NCBI RefSeq assembly: GCF_004362805.1
Contig: NZ_SNYF01000007.1
Location: 310,001-374,000, forward strand
Source of the DNA: Algoriphagus boseongensis
Lineage (GTDB): Bacteria > Bacteroidota > Bacteroidia > Cytophagales > Cyclobacteriaceae
DNA length: 64,000 nucleotides
Direction of reading: 5' to 3'
Shown piece by piece: positions 52,222-60,808 of the stretch. Numbering within the stretch: the stretch's first letter is position 1; every line of letters begins with the position of its first letter. The notes under the pieces were generated by a model. It was not told where the DNA came from, searched no databases, and worked only from the letters and a program-made list of their open reading frames with translations. The position numbers and the translations under genes were made by a program.

Positions 52222-55182
52222 TTAGTCACCCGCATTCCAATACCCCATCCGTTCCAGTTTCTCCACTTCGATAGAATAGAAACCGAATTCTTCCACCACC
52301 TTTCCTTCGATCCGGTAGATTGCCCGACCTTTGAAAGGATACTTTTTTACCACGGGAGGGAAATGTACCGTATCGATCCAGTCTCCATCCCGATCCAAAA
52401 AGGTACCGAAGTTCATCACCTCTCCCTTGACTGTTCGGGTATATTTGACCGTGACGAGGTAGCCTAATATCATCACATTTTTCCCCAAGTATTGGGTCAT
52501 TTCCCGGGCTTTGATGCCTTGGATGCTTTGGTCTTTGACCAGATGAAAAGGGGAGTCGAGCGGAAATTCCAGAATATCGATCTGATCCAGAATCTCCTGC
52601 CGGATATCCGTTTCGTCCAGATCGGGTACTTCCGGGGGCTTTTTGCCAAAGCTGATCTCTCCGGTTCGGAATAGCTCATTGGTATGAACCACTGTGCTTC
52701 GCTTGTTTTGTAGAAAATGCGCCTCCCAGAGAAGTTCTTGCTTGGTCTTTCCGGTAAATCGAAAGCAAGTCATCCGGATCAGAATCAGCAATTGCTCCAG
52801 ACCGATCTCTACACGAGCCACAAAGTCCGCTAAACCCAGAAAAGGGCCATTTACTCGCCGCTCGGTAAGAAGCTTTTCCACCGTAGCTTTCTCCAGGTTT
52901 TTCATATGGATAAAGCCCAAGAAGACGGTCTTACCGGTGATTCGGGTGAGGTATTCGCTTTCGTTGAGGTGCGGAGCCTGGATAGCTGCTCCGTTCATCC
53001 GGAGTTCGTGAACGTAGAACTCGGTATGGTAAAATCCCCCGAAATTATTGATCACCCCGACCATAAACTCTAGTGGGAAGTAGGCCTTCAGATACAAGCT
53101 TTGGTAGCTTTCTACCGCAAAGGAAGCCGAATGCCCCTTGGCGAAGGAGTAGCCCGCAAAGCTTTCAATTTGATGCCAGACCTCTTTGGCCACTTGATCT
53201 TCTCTTCCAAGCTTCTTGCAGTTTTCGAAGAACTTGTCCTTCACCCGCTGAAACTCATCCTTAGATCGGGATTTCCCGCTCATACCTCGTCTCAGCACAT
53301 CCGCTTCGGCCAGACTTAGCCCGGCAAAGTAGTGGGCGACCTTGATGACGTCCTCCTGATAGACCATGATCCCGTAGGTCTCCGGCATGATGTCCGCCAT
53401 CACGGGATGTGCCTGTTTTCGACGCTCCTTGCTGATGTGGCGCAGAATGTATTCCCGCATCATTCCCGAGCGTGCTACTCCGGGCCGGATAATCGAACTG
53501 GCCGCGACAAGCTCCAAATAGGTGTCGGCTTTCATTTTGGCCAAAAGCATTCGCATGGCAGGAGACTCCACGTAGAAGGCTCCGATGGTATGCCCGGTGC
53601 GCAGATGTTCCTTGATTTTGGGATCTTTTTTAAACTTTTCCACTTCCCGGATATCTACTTTTACTCCTTGATTTTGGTAGATAATCTCCAGACTGGATTT
53701 GATGTGTCCCAAGCCGCGCTGACTCAGGATGTCAAATTTGTGCAAGCCAATATCTTCCGCGATATGCATGTCGATATGCGCAAGCGGGAAGCCTTTCGGA
53801 GGCATATCCGTCGCGGTGTAGTAGTGCATGGGCTTGTGCGAAATCAAGATCCCACAGGCATGGATGGTCAGATGCGAGGGCATATCGTGCAGCACTTGCG
53901 AGTACTTGATGATCAGCTTGCCAAACTGATCCGGCTCGTAGCCTTCCTTATCTGCATGGTGGATCAGCGACTCGATGTCCGTCTTGGGGAGACCAAAAAC
54001 TTTGCCCAGTTCCCGTAGCATGGAGTTGTACTGGAAAGTGCTATAGGAACCCAGCAGGGCGACATGTTCTTCCTTGCCGGCATTGTATTTCCGAAAAATA
54101 TAATCCGTCACCTCATCCCGATCCGTCCAACTGAAGTCGATGTCGAAGTCGGGGGGATTTTCCCGATAGAGATTGATGAATCGCTCGAAATACAAGTCCA
54201 GCTCGATCGGATCCACATCCGTAATTCCCAGACAATACGCCACGATGCTGTTGGCACCTGAGCCCCGGCCCACATGATAGAAGTTGCGCTGCTGCGCAAA
54301 GGTGATGATGTCGTAGTTGATCAGGAAATAGGAGACAAAGCCCTTCTGCTGGATAAGTTCGAGTTCTTTGTCGATGCGTTTGGAGATTTCTGGGGAAAAA
54401 TCCGGATAGCGATGTAGTGCACCTTTGTAGGTTTCCTGGCGGAGAAAATCAAAGTCTTCCCAGTCTGAACCCAGAATGTCCCGGCGGTTTTTGACGGCTT
54501 GGAAATAGAAGGAAAACTGACACTGCTCCAGTAGCTTTTGGGCATTAACTAGGAGGTAGCTATGACTTTCGCAGCGGGCGATCAAGTCCGCATAGGAGTA
54601 GAACTGATCGGTGATATCCGCCTGCTCTTCGGTTGGGAGCTTGCTAAGTAGCGTATTCAGGTCCATGCTGCGCAAAAGTCGATGCGCATTAAACTCGAGC
54701 TTGGAAGTAAAAGTGGCGGGCTGTAGTAAGACCAATTTTTCCTTTCTCCTGTACCAAGGCGAAGTCAACAGCTTATTGAGTTGGCTGGGATGTATGCCGA
54801 TGTATTCATTTTCCCGCAGGGGGATGGCTTTTTCAGAAAAAGGATAGACCACAAAGCTGTTTTCAAACTTGGGCGCCTTAGCCTTGAACTCACGCTTGTG
54901 AACCAGGTGCTCGGAGAGGTGCTTGTTCAGTTCGAAAAAGCCCTCTTGATTTCGTGCCAAGCCGATGTATTGCTGTCGGACGCCATTGCGAAAATCGATG
55001 CCAATGACAGGGTGGATGCCGGATTTTTGGGCTTCCCGGATAAAAGGAAAAATCCCGGAGGTACAGTTGATGTCCGTGAGGGCGAGGGCATCTAATTTTT
55101 TGCCCTTCGCCTCAGCGATCAGCGCTTCCACAGACATCGTCCCGTATTTGAAGCTGAAGTGAGAATGGCAGTTGATAAACAT
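52222..55182 (-). CDS. dnaE2: DNA polymerase III alpha subunit, short second-copy (DnaE2-like) form
   Basis: A 986-residue C-family polymerase. The PHP domain starts CHSHFSFKYGTMSVEALIAE with H6 and H8, but the usual TDH is TDI at D37-I38. The palm has VGRGSGANSIVAYCLGITDV and the catalytic aspartates D347 and D349 in PPDFDIDF, plus HKFDILSQRG for the third. KGHSASFAVESYQSLYLKAY (fingers), a helix-hairpin-helix and a C-terminal OB fold follow. It is shorter than replicative DnaE (about 1160). Such second copies are often mutagenesis polymerases (DnaE2), but no imuA/imuB partner is nearby. GC is clearly higher (55-60% in sampled lines) than in flanking genes. Gene name tentative. Confidence 0.85.
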   Translation of the reverse strand: MFINCHSHFSFKYGTMSVEALIAEAKGKKLDALALTDINCTSGIFPFIREAQKSGIHPVIGIDFRNGVRQQYIGLARNQEGFFELNKHLSEHLVHKREFKAKAPKFENSFVVYPFSEKAIPLRENEYIGIHPSQLNKLLTSPWYRRKEKLVLLQPATFTSKLEFNAHRLLRSMDLNTLLSKLPTEEQADITDQFYSYADLIARCESHSYLLVNAQKLLEQCQFSFYFQAVKNRRDILGSDWEDFDFLRQETYKGALHRYPDFSPEISKRIDKELELIQQKGFVSYFLINYDIITFAQQRNFYHVGRGSGANSIVAYCLGITDVDPIELDLYFERFINLYRENPPDFDIDFSWTDRDEVTDYIFRKYNAGKEEHVALLGSYSTFQYNSMLRELGKVFGLPKTDIESLIHHADKEGYEPDQFGKLIIKYSQVLHDMPSHLTIHACGILISHKPMHYYTATDMPPKGFPLAHIDMHIAEDIGLHKFDILSQRGLGHIKSSLEIIYQNQGVKVDIREVEKFKKDPKIKEHLRTGHTIGAFYVESPAMRMLLAKMKADTYLELVAASSIIRPGVARSGMMREYILRHISKERRKQAHPVMADIMPETYGIMVYQEDVIKVAHYFAGLSLAEADVLRRGMSGKSRSKDEFQRVKDKFFENCKKLGREDQVAKEVWHQIESFAGYSFAKGHSASFAVESYQSLYLKAYFPLEFMVGVINNFGGFYHTEFYVHELRMNGAAIQAPHLNESEYLTRITGKTVFLGFIHMKNLEKATVEKLLTERRVNGPFLGLADFVARVEIGLEQLLILIRMTCFRFTGKTKQELLWEAHFLQNKRSTVVHTNELFRTGEISFGKKPPEVPDLDETDIRQEILDQIDILEFPLDSPFHLVKDQSIQGIKAREMTQYLGKNVMILGYLVTVKYTRTVKGEVMNFGTFLDRDGDWIDTVHFPPVVKKYPFKGRAIYRIEGKVVEEFGFYSIEVEKLERMGYWNAGD

Positions 55183-55216
55183 TTTTGAGCTATGATTTTT
55201 GATTTACGAGGTGTAG

Positions 55217-55247
55217 AACCTTTGAGGTTTTTGAGACCTCGAAGGTT
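55217..55247. repeat. Intergenic inverted repeat upstream of dnaE2
   Basis: AACCTTTGAGGT (55217-55228) and ACCTCGAAGGTT (55236-55247) pair with one mismatch around a seven-base loop. There is no long T-run. It resembles a short palindromic element that I have seen repeated in Bacteroidota intergenic DNA; only one copy is in this window. Confidence 0.5.
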
Positions 55248-55308
55248 TGGGTATTAGGAATTACAAATCGTAGGATAGAACCTCGGATAACAAATCCCGA
55301 GGAGTTTA

Positions 55309-55333
55309 TAAATGTTAATTATTTTAACATTTA
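55309..55333. repeat. Ten-base perfect palindromic stem between dnaE2 and the symporter
   Basis: TAAATGTTAA (55309-55318) pairs with TTAACATTTA (55324-55333) around TTATT. A preceding CCTCGG...CCGAGG pair (about 55281-55302) may form another hairpin. These could be operators or a weak terminator. Confidence 0.45.
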
Positions 55334-55408
55334 TGTGTTTATAATGTAAACAAAAAGTGTCTCCTCAGATCAAGAACAAGGAGAATTTTGAAGAAAAATG
55401 TCGGGAGA

Positions 55409-56872
55409 CTATTTTTTCGTGCGTAGCATCCCCAAGCCAAATCCTACCACAAAAATTGTCAAGGTACCGACTACGATGGTCATGTTTGTATGAAGTGGAT
55501 TGGCGAGGGTTTCAGGGAAACCGTTTTTCACCCAATTCGAAGAAAGACTCATCCAGGCAATCACCAAAACACCCAGCACCACAGCGATGAGGGCCTGAGG
55601 TTTTTGGGTTTTGGACAAAAGTCCCAAGAGGAAAAGACCTAAAATTCCCCCACTGAAGATGGAGGCCAAAGCCCACCAGGCATCTAGCGCACTGTCCACC
55701 CCATTAAAAGCAAAGCCCACCAAAATGCTCAGAACTCCCATTCCCAGAGAAGATAATCTCAATACTTTCAAAGAAGTTTTTTCGCTGGGATCGGGGTGAA
55801 TGTACTTTTTGAAATGATCGGAGAGGATCACAGTCGCCGAACTGTTGATGCTGGTAGAAACTGTGCTCATCCCTGCTGCAAAAATGGAGGCGATTAACAG
55901 ACCAGTAATTCCGGCGGGGAGTTGATGGACGATGAAGTAAGGAAATACTTGGTCACCTGCTGTTCCTTCTGGCAGCAATCCAGGTTGCGCTTGGTAAAAA
56001 GTAAAAAGAGAAGTGCCGATCAAGAAAAACAGAAAAGAAACCGGTAAATAAAGTAGACTTCCTAGCCAGGTAGATTTTTTGGCCTCTTTTTCAGTTTTGG
56101 CAGTCAAGTAGCGCTGCACATAGCTTTGGTCAATGCCGAAGTTTTGCAAATTGATGAAAAGCCCATAAACCAAAATCATCCAAAAGGTGGAGGTGGTAAA
56201 ATCCACTCGGAAACTTCCCAGACTGAATTTATCCGACTCCTGAGCTATCCGGAAAATCTCTGGAAAGCCACCCGGAATTTCCCAAAAGATCACTCCCAAA
56301 CAAGCCAAAGCCCCTCCAATCAGGATTATTCCCTGCACCGCATCCGTCCAGATTACGGCTTCAATCCCTCCCATCATGGAGTAAAGAATCACACTTATTC
56401 CAGTGATGAAAATGATCATAGGTATACTCCAACCCAACAAAGCTTGCATAGGCAAGGCCAGTAAATACATGATTGCACCCATCCTCGCCAACTGGGTTAG
56501 AAGGTAGCAGATCGATGCATAGATTCTAGCCCAGGCTCCAAATCGCTGTTCGAGATAGAAGTATGCTGATTCACTGCCTAGATTCCTGTAAAGCGGGACG
56601 AAGTACTTCACCGCGATCCAAGCCGCTAAAGGAATAGAAAGACTGAACACAAATCCATTCCAATTGCCTGAATAGGCATTTCCGGGTAATGCTAAAAAAC
56701 TGATGCTGCTGACAAAAGTCGCAAATATGGACATTCCAATTGCCCAAGAGGGTAGTCTTCCTCCGCCTGTGGTAAATTCCTTAGACGTTCGTTTTTTGAA
56801 GGAAAAGGATACTCCAAAGCCGACAATAGCCAAAAGGTAAATGAGGAAAATAATCAGGTCCAAAACAGGCAT
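55409..56872 (-). CDS. Sodium:solute symporter (SSS family)
   Basis: A 487-residue transporter with about 13 membrane helices. LDLIIFLIYLLAIVGFGV, a TTGGGRLPSWAIGMSIFATF segment and SSISFLALPGNAYSGNWNGF are the usual N-terminal SSS blocks; QSYVQRYLTAKTEKEAKKS is also characteristic. The family imports sugars, sialic acid, proline or other solutes with Na+. Here it follows the sialidase-like and aldolase genes by 16 bases in the same direction, so it most likely imports the sugar acid released and degraded by those proteins. Confidence 0.92.
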   Translation of the reverse strand: MPVLDLIIFLIYLLAIVGFGVSFSFKKRTSKEFTTGGGRLPSWAIGMSIFATFVSSISFLALPGNAYSGNWNGFVFSLSIPLAAWIAVKYFVPLYRNLGSESAYFYLEQRFGAWARIYASICYLLTQLARMGAIMYLLALPMQALLGWSIPMIIFITGISVILYSMMGGIEAVIWTDAVQGIILIGGALACLGVIFWEIPGGFPEIFRIAQESDKFSLGSFRVDFTTSTFWMILVYGLFINLQNFGIDQSYVQRYLTAKTEKEAKKSTWLGSLLYLPVSFLFFLIGTSLFTFYQAQPGLLPEGTAGDQVFPYFIVHQLPAGITGLLIASIFAAGMSTVSTSINSSATVILSDHFKKYIHPDPSEKTSLKVLRLSSLGMGVLSILVGFAFNGVDSALDAWWALASIFSGGILGLFLLGLLSKTQKPQALIAVVLGVLVIAWMSLSSNWVKNGFPETLANPLHTNMTIVVGTLTIFVVGFGLGMLRTKK

Positions 56873-56888
56873 TTATTTGGCAGCAATT

Positions 56889-57821
56889 CTATGAGTTGAG
56901 CGATTGATTAACCTTTTCTTTGACTAGGAGAAAGTTTTCTCTGAGCTCAGACTTTTCCTTTTCTGAATAAGCATACAAGGGTGGAGCCAAAATACCCTGG
57001 CAAAGTCCTTCAAAACTCATCGCAGCCTTTAATCCTTTGAGATAGCTGGATTTATAATTCCCGTTTTGGTAGATGTAATGGCTCAGGAAAAGTATGGTTT
57101 CCTGAAGTTTGGTCAACGTTTTCTGATCTCCTTCAACAAATGCCTCATAGGCATTTACATAAAGTTGCGGGAATAAATTAGCTCCTCCCGTGACTCCTCC
57201 ATCTCCTCCTAATTCAAAAGAGGGGGCTAGAATTTCCTCTGGACCAACAAAAATTTTAAATTCCGGATAATCCCTGAAGCTTTCACATAGCATTCGGAAG
57301 TAAGCCAAATCTCCGCTGCTGTCTTTGATCCCGATAATATTTGGATGCTTAGAGAGGGCTACTACAGTGGGGATGTCAATCGTTATTTTAGTATGCGAGG
57401 GCATATTGTACAGCATAATTGGCAAATCAACAGCATCCGCTAATTGGAGATAATATTTTTCCAATTCCTCTTGTCCGATATTCATGTAGAATGGAGGAGC
57501 AGCTACTAAAGCTTGTGCTCCTGATTCCTTGGCGATTTGGGCAAGGTCAAGACTTTCAACGAATGAGCATCCTGTAATTCCCACCAGAACAGGAATTCTT
57601 TGCTTTACCTTTTTGCAGGTAAGTCGAATCAAATCACTCTTTACATCTTGGCTGATTCCGGCAAATTCTCCTGTAGTACCCAGAATAAATATCCCATGAA
57701 CTCCGCCCTGAATCAGGTACTCAATTAGCTTTTCTGTATGCATTCCATCCAGTGACCAGTCCGAATTAAGTGGAGTGATCATGGGTGGGATTATTCCATG
57801 GATTTCTTGGATAGGTTTCAT
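56889..57821 (-). CDS. Dihydrodipicolinate synthase/N-acetylneuraminate lyase family aldolase
   Basis: A 310-residue class I aldolase. The motif GTTGEF (48-53), Y138 in PIMLYNMPSHT and the Schiff-base lysine K166 in NIIGIKDSSGDL are intact. The class includes N-acetylneuraminate lyase, DapA and other 2-keto-acid aldolases. In this operon, between a sialidase-like protein and an SSS transporter, N-acetylneuraminate lyase is the best guess, but the operon could instead act on another keto-sugar acid. The ATG at 57821 avoids overlap into the sialidase gene that a start at 57839 would bring. Confidence 0.88.
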   Translation of the reverse strand: MKPIQEIHGIIPPMITPLNSDWSLDGMHTEKLIEYLIQGGVHGIFILGTTGEFAGISQDVKSDLIRLTCKKVKQRIPVLVGITGCSFVESLDLAQIAKESGAQALVAAPPFYMNIGQEELEKYYLQLADAVDLPIMLYNMPSHTKITIDIPTVVALSKHPNIIGIKDSSGDLAYFRMLCESFRDYPEFKIFVGPEEILAPSFELGGDGGVTGGANLFPQLYVNAYEAFVEGDQKTLTKLQETILFLSHYIYQNGNYKSSYLKGLKAAMSFEGLCQGILAPPLYAYSEKEKSELRENFLLVKEKVNQSLNS

Positions 57822-57835
57822 AGGCTGGCTGAAAA

Positions 57836-58843
57836 TCAAAGTTTAAGATGCATGTATTTGATTTTCTCCCGTTGATAGGTGTAGGAAATATGCACAGTGC
57901 CGTCTTGAGCTTGGATAATGGCAGGGTAGGAGAATTCACCTTCTTTTTCATCTTCTAGCACCAAGAGTTCTTCCCAGTTTTTGCCATCAGAAGAACCCAA
58001 AAGACTCAACTTATTTCTTCCCTTGGGAATGGGATTACAAACCAAGAGATGATATCCATTTTTCAAAGTGACTGCATCAATTCCAGAGCCGTTGTGAACC
58101 AAGCCACTGGACTCCAACTGCGACCAGGATTTTCCATTATTCTCAGACCAAGCGGTGGCGATGACCCCTTCTTGAGTTCGAGTAAGGACTTGTAGTTTCT
58201 CTCCTCCATGAAAAAGAATTGTAGGTTGGATAGCCTGAAAGGGACCCGGAACTTCCACTTTTTTCCAAGATTTCAATTCCGGATCGGTAAATTCCATGTG
58301 CGTAGTCCAAACACCGTTTGTTTCGAAACTAGATGGGTGTAGCAAGTTGCCATCTGACAGGACGACGGTTTTATTTTTCACCGGACCTAGAAAGCCGGGA
58401 GGGGTTTGAATGGCTTTTGACCATGTTTTTCCACCATCATCGGAAGTTTTGTATAGTCCCCACCATTCCCTGGGGTTGGGACCTTCTTTGTAAAAAAGAA
58501 CCAATTCACCGTTGACTTTTCGATGTAAAACCGGATTCCAAGTTGGGTTTCTGAAATCTTTGTTTTCGATTCCATTTGCTGCTTCTTGAGGGGTGGACCA
58601 GGAGCCATTTTTTCTCAAGGAAGTGAAAATATTCACATCAGGATGTCGCTCATAGGTACCTCCAAACCAAGCAGCAAGAATTCCCTCGGGAGTTTCTACT
58701 AAGGTGGATGCATGGCAGGAAGGAAAAGGGGCTGACTCGTAAATAAAGCCTGAAAAGAGAATTTCAGGTTTGGGTTTTTCCCATTCGAGTTGAAAAGGGA
58801 AAAGAATCCAAAAGGATAAAAAGGATAAGATTAGGTTGTGCAT
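57836..58843 (-). CDS. Secreted sialidase/BNR-repeat exo-glycosidase-like protein
   Basis: A 335-residue protein with an N-terminal signal (LILSFLSFWILFPFQ). It contains Asp-box (S-x-D-x-G-x-T-W) repeats: TSDDGGKTWSKA, WSENNGKSWSQL and SSDGKNWEEL, and CHASTLVETPEGILAAWFGG like the sialidase/BNR family. These are six-bladed beta-propellers. Whether it cleaves sialic acid is uncertain, because the arginine triad and Tyr/Glu nucleophile of GH33 cannot be fixed by eye; related families act on other acidic sugars. First gene of the operon with the aldolase and SSS transporter. Confidence 0.8.
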   Translation of the reverse strand: MHNLILSFLSFWILFPFQLEWEKPKPEILFSGFIYESAPFPSCHASTLVETPEGILAAWFGGTYERHPDVNIFTSLRKNGSWSTPQEAANGIENKDFRNPTWNPVLHRKVNGELVLFYKEGPNPREWWGLYKTSDDGGKTWSKAIQTPPGFLGPVKNKTVVLSDGNLLHPSSFETNGVWTTHMEFTDPELKSWKKVEVPGPFQAIQPTILFHGGEKLQVLTRTQEGVIATAWSENNGKSWSQLESSGLVHNGSGIDAVTLKNGYHLLVCNPIPKGRNKLSLLGSSDGKNWEELLVLEDEKEGEFSYPAIIQAQDGTVHISYTYQREKIKYMHLKL

Positions 58844-58875
58844 GGGTTTATTCGAAAAGACTTACTCCAATTAAC

Positions 58876-58909
58876 AAAAAAGCCGGACTAATCTGAAAAA
58901 CTATCCGGC
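58876..58909 (-). terminator. Intrinsic terminator of higBA
   Basis: On the minus strand GCCGGA (58909-58904) pairs with TCCGGC (58887-58882) and is followed by six T (58881-58876). It is 11 bases after the higA stop and separates the toxin-antitoxin pair from the sialidase operon. Confidence 0.85.
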
Positions 58910-58920
58910 GGTGACCTGAA

Positions 58921-59277
58921 TCAGGAAAGTAAAATCTCAGCTGGTATTTTCAGTTCTTTATGAAAAATCTTAGCGATCTCAAGTGTCATAGGTTTTCTTC
59001 GATTCAAAATTGAAGAGATATATCCTTTGCTACCGATTTTTCCTACAAAGTCTTGATTTTTAACTCCAAGTTCCTCCATTCTTTGCTTGATCGTTTCTAT
59101 GGGATCTGGATATGGTATAGGAAAATTTTGGTCTTCATAAGCTTTGATTAAAACCAAAGCAATTTCCAATTTTCTTCCTTCAGGACTGTCAGGTTTAATC
59201 TTCTTATCCAATTGTGCATTCACCCAATCTAATGCCCTTTCGTATTGCTCTTCTGATTTAATTACCTCTAGTTCCAT
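58921..59277 (-). CDS. higA: HigA-type antitoxin, HTH (XRE) protein
   Basis: A 118-residue DNA-binding antitoxin. The C-terminal half (about 60-115) is an XRE-type helix-turn-helix (IKQRMEELGVKNQDFVGKIG, SKGYISSILNRRKPMTLEIA). The N-terminal half is acidic and helical and probably binds the toxin. HigA neutralises HigB and represses the operon. It is the second gene of the pair with a three-base gap after higB, the toxin-first order characteristic of higBA. It has a terminator just downstream. Confidence 0.93.
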   Translation of the reverse strand: MELEVIKSEEQYERALDWVNAQLDKKIKPDSPEGRKLEIALVLIKAYEDQNFPIPYPDPIETIKQRMEELGVKNQDFVGKIGSKGYISSILNRRKPMTLEIAKIFHKELKIPAEILLS

Positions 59278-59280
59278 AGC

Positions 59281-59589
59281 TTACTTTTTGAATGAAATGG
59301 TGGAAACATCTATTTTATCATATTCTGAATGAGTTCCAAACCACTTGATTTGAATCACCTTGTATTCAAAAACGATCCTAACAACCAATCTAAATTTATT
59401 ACCCATGATATTAAATACCACTCTATCATCTTTAACCAAACTTGCATTTCCGAAATGCGCTTTCAATTCATTGAAATTTTTTAAGTCCAGATTGATCAAT
59501 TCGTGATACCATTGAAATAGGGCATTTGCTGCACTAGGATAGCTTTTGGAATATTCTAATAGAGTTTTCCTAGTTATGATATTAAACAT
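59281..59589 (-). CDS. higB: HigB-type mRNA interferase toxin
   Basis: A 102-residue RelE/HigB-fold toxin. It has the family look: ALFQWYHELINLDLKNFNEL, ASLVKDDRVVFNIMGNKFRL, VRIVFEYKVIQIKWFGTHSE. HigB cleaves mRNA at the ribosome. The pair is a type II toxin-antitoxin module for which roles in stress survival or in keeping a region are proposed. It is preceded by an AT-rich spacer of 34 bases from the esterase gene and lies between two carbohydrate operons in the same direction, so it may be a mobile insertion. Confidence 0.93.
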   Translation of the reverse strand: MFNIITRKTLLEYSKSYPSAANALFQWYHELINLDLKNFNELKAHFGNASLVKDDRVVFNIMGNKFRLVVRIVFEYKVIQIKWFGTHSEYDKIDVSTISFKK

Positions 59590-59623
59590 ACAAAAATTCT
59601 AAAAAGTTTTCTATTAGTAAACC

Positions 59624-60808
59624 TTATAAATTTTCCTTCACAAATTCCAGAAAAATCCTCCAATCCTCCCAGATTAAGTCATGCTTGCCTTCCCGGATAT
59701 GGTAGCCAACCGATTCCAAATGAACAGGGCCGGTGAGTTGCTCAAACTCGGTCTGGAATTCAGCCTTTTTCCCATAAATCTCAGAGTAAACCCTGCTGCC
59801 CAAACTCAAGCCCAAGTATTCACCTTTTGGATCAGCCCAGCGATCTTCCCGTGCACTTGAGTAGTATACTGCCCTGGGAGCAATCAATCCCGGAAGCATG
59901 TGTTGGTCGAGTGGGAGTTCTTCTTCATGATCATTGTATTTTCGGAAGTTATCCGCAAACCAGTAAGGGAAGCGTCGATTGATGGCTTCGACTGTTTCTC
60001 CATATTTTCTTCGAGAAAGAGCAGCGCCTCCGCATCCGGATTCATTGGCATAGGTGATGGCCCAGCGAGGATCGTTCGCAGAAGTCCATAGAGCGGTTTT
60101 GCCTGTTCTGGAGTGGCCCACCAAAACCGATTTTTTACTGTCAATTTGAGGATGTTGCTCAAAATAATCCATGGCCCGCATTGCTCCCCATCCCCAAGCA
60201 CCGAATGCTTTCAGTCCATCAGGTTTTCCTATTTGTTCTGGATAAAGGGTAGAAATAATGCCTTTTTGATAGGATTCTGTTAAATCAGGAGCCACGGTTT
60301 CCGCATGAAAGGATGCAGTGGCAAAACCTCTTTCAATGAGTTCTTTTACCGGCCAAAATCCCTCCTCATTTAATTTTCCGTCTTTATATTTTGGCAGGTA
60401 ATTGATCAGAAGAATTACCGGAAATGGCCCTTTGCCAGATTTGGGTAGGAAAAGGTTAAGTCGCATGGCATGAGTTTTCCCATTTCTATTTACCGTGATA
60501 TTAACTTCCTCGAGCGATGCCAATTCAGGATAAGGATTGCCGGTTTCATTTGCCAAACTGAAACTGATTTCATCAAAGTCTTTGGGTATAGTTCCATAGA
60601 CTTCTGATTCAAATAGTCGGAAAATCTCAGGTCTTCTGATGCCTTCCCAGTCCTCTTTGGTTTGTATTAATTTCCCTTTTTGACTAATGAAAATATCCGG
60701 TAGACTCAAGGCAGGCACCTTATTTTCATCATAATTAGGCTCAGTTTGGGAGTAGATTTCCATAGAAAATAAAGTCAGGCAAAGTAGGGTCAAAAGTTTT
60801 CGATTCAT
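59624..60808 (-). CDS. Secreted alpha/beta-hydrolase esterase, CE15 (glucuronoyl esterase)-like
   Basis: A 394-residue exported hydrolase (signal peptide LLTLLCLTLFSMEIYSQ). The nucleophile motif GHSRTGKTAL (G-x-S-x-G), SGCGGAALSRRKYGETVEAI and RFPYWFADNFRKYNDHE are the CE15-like segments; the Asp/Glu and His of the triad are expected in the C-terminal part (APRAVYYSSAREDRWADP and YHIREGKHDL). CE15 enzymes cleave lignin-glucuronoxylan esters; bacterial relatives act on other glucuronic acid or acetyl esters. The start codon shares one base with the stop of the PqaA-like gene (TAATG), so the two are coupled. Confidence 0.83.
   Translation of the reverse strand: MNRKLLTLLCLTLFSMEIYSQTEPNYDENKVPALSLPDIFISQKGKLIQTKEDWEGIRRPEIFRLFESEVYGTIPKDFDEISFSLANETGNPYPELASLEEVNITVNRNGKTHAMRLNLFLPKSGKGPFPVILLINYLPKYKDGKLNEEGFWPVKELIERGFATASFHAETVAPDLTESYQKGIISTLYPEQIGKPDGLKAFGAWGWGAMRAMDYFEQHPQIDSKKSVLVGHSRTGKTALWTSANDPRWAITYANESGCGGAALSRRKYGETVEAINRRFPYWFADNFRKYNDHEEELPLDQHMLPGLIAPRAVYYSSAREDRWADPKGEYLGLSLGSRVYSEIYGKKAEFQTEFEQLTGPVHLESVGYHIREGKHDLIWEDWRIFLEFVKENL

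Noticed and set aside
53332-54018. A 228-codon plus-strand frame inside dnaE2
   Set aside because: The high GC of dnaE2 makes long antisense frames likely; no recognisable domain.
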